From: Catenuloplanes niger | GTDB lineage: Bacteria > Actinomycetota > Actinomycetes > Mycobacteriales > Micromonosporaceae | DNA: 64,000 nucleotides | Direction of reading: 5' to 3' | Assembly (NCBI RefSeq): GCF_031458255.1 | Contig: NZ_JAVDYC010000001.1 | Location: 9,678,699 to 9,742,698, forward strand | Shown here: positions 24,325 through 32,713 of the stretch, piece after piece | Layout of the letters: each line of letters opens with the position of its first letter | Numbering within the stretch: the stretch's first letter is position 1 | The notes under the pieces: generated by a model | What the model was told of the DNA's origin: nothing | The model's input: the letters and a program-made list of their open reading frames with translations, nothing else | Databases searched by the model: none | Translations under genes and position numbers: made by a program

Positions 24325-24460
24325 GACGCAGCACGATAGGTCCATACCATCGACGTCGCTCGCTGCGTGGGCGTTTCGTCGCGATGTTCCGCCGAGTGGC
24401 GTTGGTCCGCGGAACGGCCTTGGTCCGCCGAGTGCCGTTTGCCCGGCGGACCTCGCCCGG

Positions 24461-24503
24461 CCGCGCGCCCAGAAGCCGCGCGCCCAGAAGCCGCGCGCTC
24501 AGG
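24461..24503. repeat. 15-bp tandem repeat
   Basis: Nearly three copies of ccgcgcgcccagaag lie just after the dioxygenase gene, the last one running into its stop codon. It may have arisen by slippage in the Gly/Pro-rich 3' end. Confidence 0.6.
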
Positions 24504-25491
24504 CGCCGGGCGCGCCCGACGGCGGCGGACCACCCGGCATGCCCGACGGCGGGGTGCCGCCCGGCCCACCGGGGCCGCCCGGACCACCGGACGGGTCGCC
24601 CCCGCCCGGCGCGCCGCCCTCCGGCGCCGCTCCCCCGCCCGGCTCCGTGCGGGTGTCCACCCGCACGGTCAGCGCGACCGTGTACCCGCCGTTCACGTCG
24701 CCGGTGACGGTGGCCAGCTGGGACGCGCCGCCGTCGTCGCCGAACACGTTGTCCGAGTCCAGCGTCAGCTGCGCCAGGTTGGACACGGACGTCTCGTACC
24801 CGGTCTGTGCGAAGACCGTGTCGCACATGTCCTCGGGCAGCGCCACCTGCGACGTGGCGATCGCGTTCGTCGAGTCGGTGATCGACGCCTGGTCCGGGTA
24901 GACCTCGAAGTGGATGTGCGGCCACCGCCCGGTGTAGCAGGCCGGCACGATGCTGCGGAACGTCACCGTGCCGGCCGCGTCCGCGATCTGCACGCCGCGC
25001 AGGTAGTTCTCCCCGGTCAGGTTGTCCGAGTAGAGCGAGTAGCCGCCGCCCCGGTCGCAGTGCCACACGTACACCGCGGTGTTCGCGAACGGCGCGTCCC
25101 CGTTCGCCGTGTCCAGGATCGTCAGTTCCAGCGTCATCGGCACGCCCTCGGCCGTCGCGGTGCCGGTACCGCCGAAACTGGTCCGGATGTCGGAGCGGAC
25201 CACGCCGCTCTGTTCCAGCACGTCCGGCCCGTTGGAGCCGTCGCCGGGGTACGGCCCGGCCGTCTCGTCCGGGATCTCCCCGGTGCTGGTCCCGCCGGTC
25301 GTGGCCGTCGCGGACGGCGTGTCCGAGCCGCCGTCACCGCAGGCCGCGAGCCCGAGGCCGAGCGCGCCCAGGCCGAGCGTGCGCAGCACCCGCCGCCGCC
25401 CGAGCAGCGTCTCCAGGTCGAAGCCGAGCCCCTGGTCGACGACCTCCTCGTCCTGCTTGGGCAGTACCCGGCCCTGGTAGGTGCGTCTCAT
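24499..25491 (-). CDS. Intradiol dioxygenase-like Tat lipoprotein
   Basis: A 330-aa surface protein. An N-terminal charged region is followed by a twin-arginine lipoprotein signal (RRRVLRTLGLGALGLGLAAC, lipobox LAAC), so it is lipid-anchored outside the membrane. The core (about 90-270) is a protocatechuate/catechol intradiol dioxygenase fold: the tyrosine in DRGGGYSLYSD, then ACYTGRWPHIHFEVY, give the Tyr, Tyr, His, His iron ligands. The last about 45 residues are Gly/Pro repeats. Secreted members of this family occur widely in actinomycetes and rarely have a proven substrate. The start is fixed by gcggagg 8 bases upstream. It may work with the neighbouring exported oxidase. Confidence 0.85.
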   Translation of the reverse strand: MRRTYQGRVLPKQDEEVVDQGLGFDLETLLGRRRVLRTLGLGALGLGLAACGDGGSDTPSATATTGGTSTGEIPDETAGPYPGDGSNGPDVLEQSGVVRSDIRTSFGGTGTATAEGVPMTLELTILDTANGDAPFANTAVYVWHCDRGGGYSLYSDNLTGENYLRGVQIADAAGTVTFRSIVPACYTGRWPHIHFEVYPDQASITDSTNAIATSQVALPEDMCDTVFAQTGYETSVSNLAQLTLDSDNVFGDDGGASQLATVTGDVNGGYTVALTVRVDTRTEPGGGAAPEGGAPGGGDPSGGPGGPGGPGGTPPSGMPGGPPPSGAPGA

Positions 25492-25652
25492 CTGTTGTCC
25501 TCCGCTCGCCGACGTCGTTCTCCGGCCAGCGTGCTGTCCGCCGCCGTGCGCCGCCTGAGCGGACGCTGTGTCCCGCCTGTGGGTCGGCACCCCGCCCTCA
25601 CGGTAATCCACGTCGCCGTCCGGATCCGGCGTCCCGGGCATTCCCGGCACCC

Positions 25653-25684
25653 GCCCCGGCCGTGCGGTGCCCCGCGGCCGGGGC
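25653..25684. terminator. Hairpin terminator of the glycosyltransferase gene
   Basis: Perfect 10-bp arms gccccggccg (25653-25662) and cggccggggc (25675-25684) with a 12-nt loop, directly after the glycosyltransferase stop on the minus strand. No U-tract, which is normal for actinomycete terminators. Confidence 0.6.
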
Positions 25685-25685
25685 G

Positions 25686-26933
25686 TCACGGACGGGGCCG
25701 GGCCGCCGCCTCGACGAGGTCGGCGGCGCGATCGGTGCCGTCGCCCTCCGCGGCCAGCCGCCCGGCCAGCCGGGCCGCGGACTCACGGGCGTCCGGGGCG
25801 AGCAGCCGGGCGATGCCGTCGCCCAGCCGGCGCGCGTCCAGGTCGGCGAAGCGCAGCCAGTCGCCGGCGCCGAGGGCGCGCAGCCGCTCGCCCCAGAACG
25901 GCTGGTCGCCGAGGACCGCGCAGACCAGGCTGGGCAGCCCGGCCCGGAGCGCGGCCGCGGTCGTGCCGGCACCGCCGTGGTGCACCGCCGCGCGGCACCG
26001 CGGCAGGACCGCGTCGTGGTCCAGCGCGCCGGCCACGAACAGGTTCCGGCTCGGCGGCACGTCCCATCCGGCGCCGACCAGCACCCGGCCCGGCAGGTCA
26101 CGGAGCATGCCGAGCATCCGGTCCGGCTCGACGGCCGGCATGCTGCCGAATCCGAGGTAGACCGGTGGGTCGCCGTCGTCCAGCCAGCGGGCGAGGTCCG
26201 GGGCGGTGCCGTGTTCGCCGATCCGCGCCCGGGTCGCCGCGTCCAGACCCAGAAAACCCACCGTCGGCCGGTACGGGTCCCAGCCCGCGATCGCCGGCAC
26301 CAGCACCCGGCTGTACGCCTGGATCTCCGTCGTCCCGGCGCGGGCCAGGCGGTGGCCGGTGGGTTCCCGCACCGGCGTCATCCCGAGGCGGGCCCGCAGC
26401 GCGTTGACGCTGCCGGCGATCGCCCGCCAGTGCACGCGGGCGGCCACGGTGTGCAGGAGCGCGGTCAGCGGGCCGGGCAGCCGGCGGACCGTCACGAAGT
26501 AGGGCGCGATCGCCCGGTTCGGCCGGGACGGCGCGTAGTGCAGGCAGACCAGCGGGATCCGGGCGTGCTCGGCGAGCACGGCCGCGTCGTCCTCGACCAG
26601 CCGGCTGGCCACGATCACGTCGGCGCCGCGGACCGCGCCGATCAGCGCGTCCTGCACGTCGCCGATCACCGCGGCGCGCTTGCGGGCCAGCGCGGTCAGG
26701 TATCGCCGGGAGTCCCCCGCGGCGAGCAGGCGCTGGCCGTCGGCGGACTGCAGGAACTCGCGCGCGTCCACCCCCGCGGACACCGCCACCAGCCCGGCGC
26801 GTTCCGCGAGACCCACCAGATCCGACGGTACGGCGAGCAGCACGTCGTGTCCGCGCCGGCGCAGCCGCACGCCGAGCGCCACCATCGGCTGCACGTCTCC
26901 CCGGCTGCCGACGCACAGCATGGCGATTCGCAT
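25686..26933 (-). CDS. GT1/GT28-type glycosyltransferase
   Basis: A 415-aa GT-B glycosyltransferase. The N-terminal GSRGDVQPMVALGVRLRRRGH is the acceptor-side signature of the sterol glucosyltransferase/macrolide glycosyltransferase group. The C-terminal donor site carries HHGGAGTTAAALRAGLPSL and DQPFWGERL (about 340-375). It would transfer a nucleotide-activated sugar to a lipophilic acceptor such as a sterol, hopanoid or polyketide. A caaaggatc ribosome site precedes the ATG. It lies in the same direction as the exported oxidase and dioxygenase but has its own terminator, so it is probably separately transcribed. Confidence 0.88.
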   Translation of the reverse strand: MRIAMLCVGSRGDVQPMVALGVRLRRRGHDVLLAVPSDLVGLAERAGLVAVSAGVDAREFLQSADGQRLLAAGDSRRYLTALARKRAAVIGDVQDALIGAVRGADVIVASRLVEDDAAVLAEHARIPLVCLHYAPSRPNRAIAPYFVTVRRLPGPLTALLHTVAARVHWRAIAGSVNALRARLGMTPVREPTGHRLARAGTTEIQAYSRVLVPAIAGWDPYRPTVGFLGLDAATRARIGEHGTAPDLARWLDDGDPPVYLGFGSMPAVEPDRMLGMLRDLPGRVLVGAGWDVPPSRNLFVAGALDHDAVLPRCRAAVHHGGAGTTAAALRAGLPSLVCAVLGDQPFWGERLRALGAGDWLRFADLDARRLGDGIARLLAPDARESAARLAGRLAAEGDGTDRAADLVEAAARPRP

Positions 26934-26996
26934 GATCCTTTGTCCCGCGAACCGCCGTCCGCCGCAAGCACCGCCACCACCACGGGCGGTCCGGGT

Positions 26997-27028
26997 GCCG
27001 GGCGGGTCGCCGGAACGACCCGCCCGGC
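26997..27028. terminator. Hairpin between pseudogene and glycosyltransferase
   Basis: Perfect 13-bp arms gccgggcgggtcg (26997-27009) and cgacccgcccggc (27016-27028) with a 6-nt loop. It lies just past the end of the broken beta-propeller reading frame and upstream of the glycosyltransferase, so it would stop transcripts coming from the fragment island. Confidence 0.6.
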
Positions 27029-27048
27029 GCCGGATCCCGGCGGGCCGG

Positions 27049-27797
27049 TTACAGGCTCGGTAGGACGTGCGGGCCGGGGGCGCCGCCGGCCGGTGGGGTG
27101 GTGATCGCGTACAGCCAGGGTTCGGCCGGGCGCCAGGCCAGGCCGCGGGCCGCGAGCACGACGTCGTTGCCCAGGTCGACGCGGCGCTCCGGCTGGACGC
27201 CGCCGATCTCGTACACGTAGACGTCGTCGCCGGTGGAGCGCACGCCGGTGGCCGGGTAGCCGCCGTCCGGCGACGGTGCGACCGCGACCGGGTGGTAGCC
27301 GGTGCAGTACGAGCCGCGGCCGGACAGGTCGGCGGTGGCGTAGGCCGGTACCGCGTTGCGCGATCCGGCGCCGGTGAACAGCGTCTCGCCGTACCCGTCG
27401 AGCGCGATCTCGTTGAGGTTGCCGCCGGGCGCGGTGCCGGACGTGCGCTGGGTCAGCGTGTTCGCGCCGGTGTCGACGTCGTAGACGTAGACCGTGGAGA
27501 GGCTCAGCTGCGGCTGGCCGGCGACGACCGGCCCGGCCGCGTCGTCGCGCGCGGTGAGCGGGGCGTGCGCTGGAAGCGGACGTTGCCGGGCTGCTGCCCG
27601 GTCTCCGCCGCCGGCGTGGAGGCGCCGAGGTCGATCCGGCCGATGCCGCCGTTGAACGTGCCGGAGTCGCAGCCGTACCCGCACCAGAGCACGCCCCCGG
27701 TCCGGGCGAGGTGCGTCGGGCAGGTCTGCGCGCCGGTCCCGTACCGCGCGACCTCCTGGACGGTGTGCACGTCGATGACGGAGATGGCGTCGCCGGC
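27049..27797 (-). pseudogene. Truncated, frameshifted beta-propeller (YncE-like) fragment
   Basis: Two reading frames on the minus strand together read like a beta-propeller surface protein. The first (from about 27797) reads AISVIDVHTVQEVARYGTG and CGYGCDSGTFNGG. After about 27570 the sense continues in another frame with STVYVYDVDTGANTLTQR, then GYHPVAVAPSPDGG to the stop at 27049. One inserted or lost base near 27570 explains the shift. The 5' end is missing: upstream of about 27797 the sequence is an unrelated fragment in the other orientation. It may derive from a YncE/Ig-repeat type protein or a polymorphic-toxin carrier. Confidence 0.65.
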
Positions 27798-27814
27798 CGC
27801 CTGCGCCGCGTTCG

Positions 27815-28240
27815 GCGGCGGCAACCCGGTCAGCCAGGTCGAGATCGACGGGCACTTCTCGCTCAGCGACATCGGCCACGCGGCACTCGACGTGGTCGGC
27901 CTGGTCCCGGGCGTCGGCGAGGTCGCGGATCTGGCGAACGCGGCCTGGTACGCGGCCGAGGGCGACTACGGCAACGCGGCGCTGTCCGCCGCGTCCGCGG
28001 TTCCGTTCGCCGGCTACGCGGCCAGCGCGGTCAAGGGCGCGAAGTACGCGGCGAAGGGTGCGGACGCGGCCCAGGGCGCGGCCAGGAGCGCGGACACCGC
28101 CCGATCCGGCGCCAAGGCGGCCAATGGCGGCGCAGGGCGGTGGCCGGGCCGCACCGGCCGCACCGAAGGCGGCCTCCGGCGGTGGCGGTGTAGGAACGCA
28201 GGACTGGGACGTGGGCGGGCACGTCGGCGGTGGATCCTGG
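27815..28240 (+). pseudogene. Polymorphic-toxin pre-toxin domain fragment
   Basis: The + strand reads VEIDGHFSLSDIGHAALD, then VVGLVPGVGEVADLANAAWYA and VPFAGYAASAVKGAKYAAKG. This is the alanine/glycine-rich pre-toxin segment typically found just before the C-terminal toxin of secreted polymorphic toxins. There is no start codon context and no N-terminal part. Near 28130 the frame slips: AAPAAPKAASGGGGVGTQDW continues in a different phase. The 3' end runs into the terminal codons of the NACHT gene, so the toxin domain itself is lost. It is a broken remnant. Confidence 0.65.
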
Positions 28241-31237
28241 TCACGTGCCGGGTGGGAACTCCCAGTCGGGGGCGAAGGGCACGAGCGACCGCCTGATCCG
28301 TTCGACCTCATCGGCCGGCAGCCGGCTCTCGTCGTTGTGCAGTAGCCGCTCGACCAGCCGGATGACGGACATATCCGATTCGCGCGTCTGCCGGTCCTGG
28401 CGCGGCCACGGGCCGTTGATCGCGGCGGCGGCTCTGCGGTAGGCCTCGGACAGCGCCTCCGGATCGTCCTCGAAAGCGGACGACAGCAGCAGCCGCACGA
28501 GACTGTGGCCGATCGACTCCGTGTCACCCGGGCCGTGCCTGACGAACCGCCCGACCAGCGTCGGCGCGCGATCCAGCAGCGGCGAGACCGCGTGCCGGAG
28601 CGCGTCGTCGCTCAGCGCCCCGGTCAGGTTCATCGACGCGAGGGCGCGCTGAAGCGGGAAGCGGTTCGCGGAGACGACCGCGGTCTCGGCGTCCGGTGCG
28701 GACCGGAGCGACCAGCCGATTCCGGGATCGTGGTGTGCCCCGGGCCGCCCGGCCCGCAGCATGATGTCGCGCCGCCGGTCCTCGGTCCACACCCGGGTGA
28801 CCGACACGGTGTCGAACGTGTCCAGCCAGATACCGCTCGGCACCGCCGCCATCCATTGCAGACTCATGTCCCGCAGCCACGCGGCCGGGTCCCTCGCATA
28901 CCGGAACAGCTCCGACGCGCGCACCGGCCCGCCGCAGGCCAGCGTGAGCAGCAGCAGGTTGAACGAGTACGTCGACATCCAGTAGTCGGCGCGCTTGTCG
29001 ACCGGCGCGTACCGGCGCTCGGCGTGACGTGGCCGGGTCACCGCCGACCGCAGCCGCTCGATCAGCCACGGTCGGAGGTCCTCGGCCTCGTGCCGGCCGA
29101 GCAGCGCCGTGACGAACGGGAGCACGTTCGCCCGGGCGATCAACGCCGTGTATCCCAGCAGGGATTGCAGCAGGTCGTCGTCGTCCGCGGCGCCGAGCCG
29201 CAGCGTCCGGGCCCGGGACCGCCCCGCCGCGTCCCGCACGGCTTCGACGACCAGCCGCGCCACCAGGTATTCGCCGAACGTGGCGTGCAGGAACTCGTAC
29301 GTGCGCAGGGTCTGTCCGTCCCGCTCCGCCTGCGCGCGCTGAACGAAGAAGAACCGGCCGACCATCTCCTGGCCCGCGGTCACCGGCTGCTGGAACGCCT
29401 CGGCCGGTCCGGCGACGATCGGTTCGAGGCCGAGGCCGGCGAGGTCCTCGTCGAGTTCCGCGGCCGTCACCCACAGCCGCAGCCGATGGAACATCGCGAA
29501 CGCCACCACGGACAGCCGCAGCAGCTCATCGTCGACCAGACGGGAGGAGACCTCGGCCGTGTCGGTCCGGTGCAGTCGCCCGACCTCCCGCGCCGCGAAC
29601 TCGCGCAGCAGCCGCTCGTAGAGCTGCCCGGTGTCGAGGCCGGCGTCGGCCCGCCGGAGATCGCCGCCGGCGGCGGTCGCGTCGTAGAGCGCCAGCATCA
29701 GCAGCAGCAGCGGCTGAGTGGCCAGGTCCGGGAAGCGCAACACCACGTCCGGCGTGAGCGGCTCGCGGAGCCGGCCGGCGTTCGCCGTGTTCCAGACGTC
29801 GAGCCACTGCGCGACCTGCGCGTCGTCGAACGGTTCCAGCCGCACCGCGAGACTGCCGGCCGGGACCCGCGCCCGGTCCGCGACCGCCAGCCGGCTGGTC
29901 ACCAGCACCGCGGCCGGTCGCCCGAGCACCGCCTCACGCTGCTGGAACGCCGCCACCCGCGCCAGATAGTCGGAACGTTGCACGCCGGTGGCCTGCAACA
30001 GCTCGTCCAGGCCGTCGAGCAGGACCACCGGCATCGCGCCGTCCGCGTCGCCGGCCAGCGACGGCCAGGACACGGTCTCACCGATCGTGGACCGTACCGC
30101 CGCCTCGATCTGGTCCTGGATCTCCGCGTCCGCGGCGACCTCGCGCAGCGCGACCCGGACGACCAGGAAGTCCGCGGCCGGGAGCCGGGCGGCCAGGATC
30201 CGGGTGAGCGACGACTTGCCCGCGCCCGGCTGACCGAGCAGCAGCAACGGTGCGTCCGCGGCCTGCGGCGAGGTCAGGTGCGTGGCGAGGAACGTGGCCA
30301 GATCGTCGCGTGGCGTCACCTCCCACCACGACTCGTCGGCCGGGCGCGCGGCCGGGCCGGCGGCACGCACCCGGAAACGCGGATCGAGGTAGGCGCCGCC
30401 GAGCGACGGCAGGACCAGCTCGCCGGCGTCCCCGCCGAGGATCGGACGATCGAGTTCGGCCCGGTACGCGGTGGCGAGCCGGGCCCGCTGCCGCAGCGGA
30501 TCGCGGTGCGAGGTCGCGCGGAGCAGTGCCGCCTCGAGCGCCTCCAGCCCACGCGCGGCCGCCCGGAATTCGAGACCGCGGAGCCAGAGATCGAACTCGG
30601 GTACGTCGGCCGCGAGCCGGCGCAGGCTCTCCTCGTACCGGCGGAGCGTGTCAACCGGTATTTGATCTTCAAGGAGGCGACGGACCGCGCGGCGCGTGCG
30701 ATCGTCGGCCGCGTCCCAGACCGCGAGGCCCTCGAGGTGTGCGGCGACCCGCTCGGCGAACCGGGAACTCCACGCCTCCAGGTCGCGCAGCAGCCGGTCC
30801 AGGCCGCGGTCCGCGCTCGGCGCCGGGATCTCCGGGCTCAGCAGCCGCGGCAGCCACTCACCGTCCGCCGGCGTGCGCAGCGCGAGCGTGAGCTGCTCGT
30901 CGCGGTCGAAGCCGGCTCGTTCCACGCCGCCCGCCGTCAGGCAGTCGTCGACCGCCGCGAAACACGCCGACACCACGAGCACGCTGTGCGCCGCCCGCAG
31001 CCGCTGGTTGCGGTCGTACCGCCCGAGCCCGCCGACCGCCTCCGCGATCCGCCCGGAGACCAGGTGCCCGAGCCGGACCATCTCGTTCTTCGCGTCGAAC
31101 AGGCTCAGCGCCACGTCGCTGCCGCCGAGCGTGGCCGCGCTCAGCAGCCCGCCGGCGAGGTTGTCCGCGATCGCCGCCGCCGGCCCGGACCCACCCAGGA
31201 TCTTGACGGCGTCCGCATAGGTCAGTCCCCGTGACAT
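28241..31237 (-). CDS. NACHT-domain STAND NTPase, antiphage-type (NNH7-like N-terminus)
   Basis: A 998-aa protein. The N-terminal helical region (1-120, with SLFDAKNEMVRLG) resembles the NACHT N-terminal helical domain found in actinomycete NACHT proteins. The NACHT core has Walker A GQPGAGKSS at 335-343 and Walker B VVLLDGLDE at 404-412, followed by the winged-helix region. YEFLHATFGEYLVARL near 680 is the classic end-of-NACHT motif, and the C-terminal third is helical, a probable sensor. Related bacterial NACHT proteins protect against phages. ATG 31237 is the first in-frame start. It stands alone between a dispersed repeat and a toxin fragment, a typical defence-island neighbourhood. No separate effector gene is next to it, so the N-terminal domain would have to act or recruit. 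Confidence 0.82.
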   Translation of the reverse strand: MSRGLTYADAVKILGGSGPAAAIADNLAGGLLSAATLGGSDVALSLFDAKNEMVRLGHLVSGRIAEAVGGLGRYDRNQRLRAAHSVLVVSACFAAVDDCLTAGGVERAGFDRDEQLTLALRTPADGEWLPRLLSPEIPAPSADRGLDRLLRDLEAWSSRFAERVAAHLEGLAVWDAADDRTRRAVRRLLEDQIPVDTLRRYEESLRRLAADVPEFDLWLRGLEFRAAARGLEALEAALLRATSHRDPLRQRARLATAYRAELDRPILGGDAGELVLPSLGGAYLDPRFRVRAAGPAARPADESWWEVTPRDDLATFLATHLTSPQAADAPLLLLGQPGAGKSSLTRILAARLPAADFLVVRVALREVAADAEIQDQIEAAVRSTIGETVSWPSLAGDADGAMPVVLLDGLDELLQATGVQRSDYLARVAAFQQREAVLGRPAAVLVTSRLAVADRARVPAGSLAVRLEPFDDAQVAQWLDVWNTANAGRLREPLTPDVVLRFPDLATQPLLLLMLALYDATAAGGDLRRADAGLDTGQLYERLLREFAAREVGRLHRTDTAEVSSRLVDDELLRLSVVAFAMFHRLRLWVTAAELDEDLAGLGLEPIVAGPAEAFQQPVTAGQEMVGRFFFVQRAQAERDGQTLRTYEFLHATFGEYLVARLVVEAVRDAAGRSRARTLRLGAADDDDLLQSLLGYTALIARANVLPFVTALLGRHEAEDLRPWLIERLRSAVTRPRHAERRYAPVDKRADYWMSTYSFNLLLLTLACGGPVRASELFRYARDPAAWLRDMSLQWMAAVPSGIWLDTFDTVSVTRVWTEDRRRDIMLRAGRPGAHHDPGIGWSLRSAPDAETAVVSANRFPLQRALASMNLTGALSDDALRHAVSPLLDRAPTLVGRFVRHGPGDTESIGHSLVRLLLSSAFEDDPEALSEAYRRAAAAINGPWPRQDRQTRESDMSVIRLVERLLHNDESRLPADEVERIRRSLVPFAPDWEFPPGT

Positions 31238-31257
31238 GACACCACTAAATCACCGAT

Positions 31258-31350
31258 CCGCTTGCCCGCTCCCGGCGTGGTCGCCGTCCGCATGCTCCCG
31301 CGGGCACCGATCGGCCGTGGCCGGCCTCCCTGCCGGTTCCGGCGTGGCCG
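31258..31350 (-). repeat. Dispersed repeat, copy B
   Basis: Reverse-complement copy of 1715-1807, gapless over 93 bp with a 22-bp perfect core. It lies in the 132-bp gap between the NACHT start and the GNAT stop, so it does not interrupt a gene. Confidence 0.65.
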
Positions 31351-31369
31351 GTTCCACCACCCGGGGTGG

Positions 31370-32086
31370 TCAGCCGGCGCGGCGGGTGTACCAGGCGGTC
31401 CCGCCGACCGGCAGGAAGCCCGCCGACTCGTAGAGCGGCAGTCCCGCGTCCGTGGCGACCAGCGTGACCGGCCGGTCCGGGTGGGCCGCGACCGCGGTGC
31501 TCAGCAGCGCGCGCCCGAGGCCGTGCCCGCGATGCTCGGCCGGCGTCGCGAGCCAGTAGAGCCCCACCGACGTACCGTCGTCGTAGGTGTATCCGGCCGC
31601 CGCCGGCACCCCGTCCCGGTAGGCCAGCCACACGCTCCACCCGGGAACTCCGAGCACCCGTGGCGGCAGCGCCCGCCCGCGCACGAGCGGCTGGTAGACC
31701 GCCATCGGGAAGCCGTCCACGATCAGCCGCTCCGCGTCCGCGAGGTCGTTCTCGTCGCTCACCCGGGCGACCCGCACGCCGTCCGGCACCGCGATCTCCC
31801 CCGCCGGCCGCACCATCACCGGGATCTGCCACACCCTCGCGTCGTCCGGCAGCCGCGCGACCCGGCCGCCCGCGAACAGGTCCTCGACCACCAGCGCCCG
31901 GCCCGGCAGCCGGCTCCGCAGCAGCTCCGCCACCCGGTCCGGCCCGGTCGTGCGCGTCATCAGGATCCGGGACACCGCCGCGGTCTCCGCCCGCTGATGA
32001 TCGTCCTCGGCGCGGACCTCGTCCGCCACCGCCCGCCACATCGCCGACGCGTTGCCCAGGTACAGCTCCACCCCAAAGTTGATCAC
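31370..32086 (-). CDS. GNAT-family N-acetyltransferase
   Basis: A 238-aa protein. The C-terminal half holds a GNAT fold: LYWLATPAEHRGHGLGRALL near residue 180 is motif A with the acetyl-CoA pyrophosphate loop (R/Q-x-x-G-x-G/A form RGHGLGRA), and LYESAGFLPVG is motif B. The N-terminal half (MWRAVADEV to about 110) is a variable domain, a layout common in actinomycete resistance-like acetyltransferases. GTG 32086 is used (ggag 12-15 bases upstream). A much longer frame on this strand is out of phase with the TetR and monooxygenase genes and is not real. Substrate unknown. Confidence 0.82.
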   Translation of the reverse strand: MINFGVELYLGNASAMWRAVADEVRAEDDHQRAETAAVSRILMTRTTGPDRVAELLRSRLPGRALVVEDLFAGGRVARLPDDARVWQIPVMVRPAGEIAVPDGVRVARVSDENDLADAERLIVDGFPMAVYQPLVRGRALPPRVLGVPGWSVWLAYRDGVPAAAGYTYDDGTSVGLYWLATPAEHRGHGLGRALLSTAVAAHPDRPVTLVATDAGLPLYESAGFLPVGGTAWYTRRAG

Positions 32087-32123
32087 TAACGGACTGTAAC
32101 TCCGGCGTGGGTGCCGGCCCGCG

Positions 32124-32654
32124 TCAGGCGGGGAGGTCCAGGGCACGCAGGGCCGCGTCGACCGCCTCGGTGCGGAGCGTGGTGGTGAGCGTGGGGTCGT
32201 CCGGGAAGAGCACGACCGCGTCCTGGAGGCCGCCGAGCGCGACGACGGCGCGGACCCGGCCGGCCGGGGTCGGGTCGGTGAGCGCGGCGTCGATGCGGGT
32301 GCGGACCGCGATGATCCGGTCGACGATCTTGAGTTCGTTGAGGACGGCGACGTCGCGGAGCAGGCCGACCAGCACGGCCCGGTGGCGGTGGCAGGTGTCG
32401 AAGTAGGCCTCGAGCGTGGCGCGGGGATCGGACGGGAGGTCGCCGGCCAGGGCCTCGATGTCGTCGAGCATCGGTTCCACGAGGCTGCGCAGCAGGTCGC
32501 TCTTGGAGCGGAAGTGGTAGTAGAGCGCGGCCTTGGTGATGCCGAGCCGGGTCGCGATCTCGGCGAGGCTGGTCTGTTCGTAGCCGCGGGTGGCGAAGAG
32601 TTCCGTCGCGATCCGCCGGGCCTCCTCGCGGGTGTCGGCGTTCGGACGTGGCAT
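32124..32654 (-). CDS. TetR-family repressor
   Basis: A 176-aa regulator. Residues about 5-55 form the TetR helix-turn-helix (ARRIATELFATRGYEQTSL, then LGITKAALYYHFRSKSDLL). The C-terminal ligand domain is helical and unassigned. ATG 32654 follows tatgat by 6 bases, so the transcript may be leaderless. It is divergent from the FAD monooxygenase, with a near-palindrome between them (32681-32700) that overlaps both promoters. The usual logic is repression of itself and the monooxygenase until the monooxygenase substrate binds. Confidence 0.92.
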   Translation of the reverse strand: MPRPNADTREEARRIATELFATRGYEQTSLAEIATRLGITKAALYYHFRSKSDLLRSLVEPMLDDIEALAGDLPSDPRATLEAYFDTCHRHRAVLVGLLRDVAVLNELKIVDRIIAVRTRIDAALTDPTPAGRVRAVVALGGLQDAVVLFPDDPTLTTTLRTEAVDAALRALDLPA

Positions 32655-32680
32655 GCGGTGATCATAGACCCGCGCTTGAC

Positions 32681-32700
32681 TACCTGCCGGCCGGTAAGTA
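32681..32700. promoter_or_regulatory. Predicted TetR operator
   Basis: The 20-bp sequence TACCTGCCGG-CCGGTAAGTA is a near-palindrome: 8 of 10 positions match between half-sites. It begins at the last base of a TTGACT -35 candidate for the monooxygenase (32676-32681). Location and symmetry fit autoregulation by the adjacent TetR protein. Confidence 0.6.
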
Positions 32701-32713
32701 AGCATCGAGAAGT

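Noticed and set aside
27049..28527. A single 492-aa minus-strand protein
   Set aside because: The N-terminal two thirds are antisense to the toxin fragment and out of phase with the NACHT gene; only the C-terminal part reads as protein, and it is a frameshifted remnant.
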